Both the position numbers and the translations under genes were made by a program. A model generated the notes under the pieces. That model had not been told where the DNA came from. It ran no database searches and was given only the letters and a program-made list of their open reading frames with translations. A stretch of DNA of 64,000 nt from Prevotella sp. (GTDB taxonomy: Bacteria > Bacteroidota > Bacteroidia > Bacteroidales > Bacteroidaceae), in contig JAFVFY010000082.1 of assembly GCA_017475265.1 (NCBI GenBank), positions 1 through 64,000 of the forward strand, given 5' to 3'. Positions 63,797 through 64,000 of the stretch are shown piece after piece. The number at the start of each line of letters is the position of its first letter. The stretch's first letter is position 1.

Positions 63797-64000
63797 AGTT
63801 CAAGGCTTCGCGCCTGTGGATTGACAAGAAAGTCGATGTCTTCGCCCATGCCGAGCAGCTGCCACTTGGCCTTTCACGGCAGATTACCGCTGAGAATGGC
63901 ATACTGCTTGAAGACACCCTCGCCGCCATCAAAACGGGCAGCAAATCCATCTACCAACCTGTCTATCAGATGGATGAGAACTACAACATCTGTTACGATG
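63787..64000 (+). CDS. Continuation of the LRR protein in another frame (3' truncated by window)
   Basis: From about 63787 the frame reads SSLKFKASRLWIDKKVDVFA and continues without a stop to the last base. Adding one T to the run at 63784-63787 would join it to the upstream frame as QGF-SSLKFK. The segment is protein-like (mixed hydrophobic and charged residues, no repeats). No start codon of its own is convincing. It is either the rest of the LRR protein after a real frameshift, a phase-variable tract, or a sequencing artefact. Confidence 0.65.

Overview
The window looks like a chromosome segment of a Bacteroidota bacterium, most probably a gut or rumen Prevotella-type organism. The evidence is: SusC/SusD pairs, a CE6-CE1 esterase beside a GH43 enzyme as in xylan-degrading Prevotella, a BspA-type leucine-rich repeat protein, Bacteroidota-style promoters (-7 TAnnTTTG) before many genes, and no clear Shine-Dalgarno usage. 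No rRNA, tRNA, CRISPR array, transposase or phage gene was recognised.

Layout. 1-2.2 kb: the 3' end of a DUF3089-like hydrolase and an AAA ATPase/DUF4143 gene (plus strand). 2.2-6 kb (minus): a two-gene hemicellulose unit, GH43 then CE6-CE1. 6-11.2 kb (minus): cstA-like transporter, outer-membrane protein, lutA, lutB, lutC, consistent with lactate/pyruvate use. 11.3-14.4 kb (minus): a PurF-like protein lacking the glutaminase nucleophile and a GH3-type adenylating enzyme. 14.6-18.6 kb (minus): two paralogous cohesin-like small secreted proteins and a secreted protein with two dockerin-like repeats. 18.8-35.7 kb (minus): a seven-gene surface operon, FAS1 - SusC - SusD - FAS1 - FAS1 - SusC - SusD, with no glycosidase. 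35.9-58.2 kb (minus): two paralogous modules, each a giant secreted LamG/Fn3-like protein (3254 and 3176 residues) followed by a ~350-residue secreted protein; one copy also has a 62-residue peptide. 58.4-60.2 kb (minus): DUF2851 protein and acyl-CoA thioesterase. 60.4-64 kb (plus): a secreted lipase-like protein overlapping a BspA-type LRR gene that is frameshifted and runs off the window.

The strongest unexplained signal is repetitive DNA woven into gene boundaries. At least four families of inverted-arm (REPIN-like) elements of roughly 110-180 bp sit between co-directional genes. All six junctions of the SusCD/FAS1 operon carry one, usually running from the stop codon of one gene into the signal peptide of the next. 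Two of these (25985-26160 and 29597-29769) are copies of one another including a start codon and signal peptide, so the element appears to have supplied the export signal of two unrelated lipoproteins. Another copy lies in frame inside the GH3-type enzyme. Separately, heptanucleotide arrays occur inside many secreted-protein genes, where three 7-nt units read as seven codons, and two of them form the hydrophobic cores of lipoprotein signal peptides. All family names rest on recognition by eye; no database search was run.
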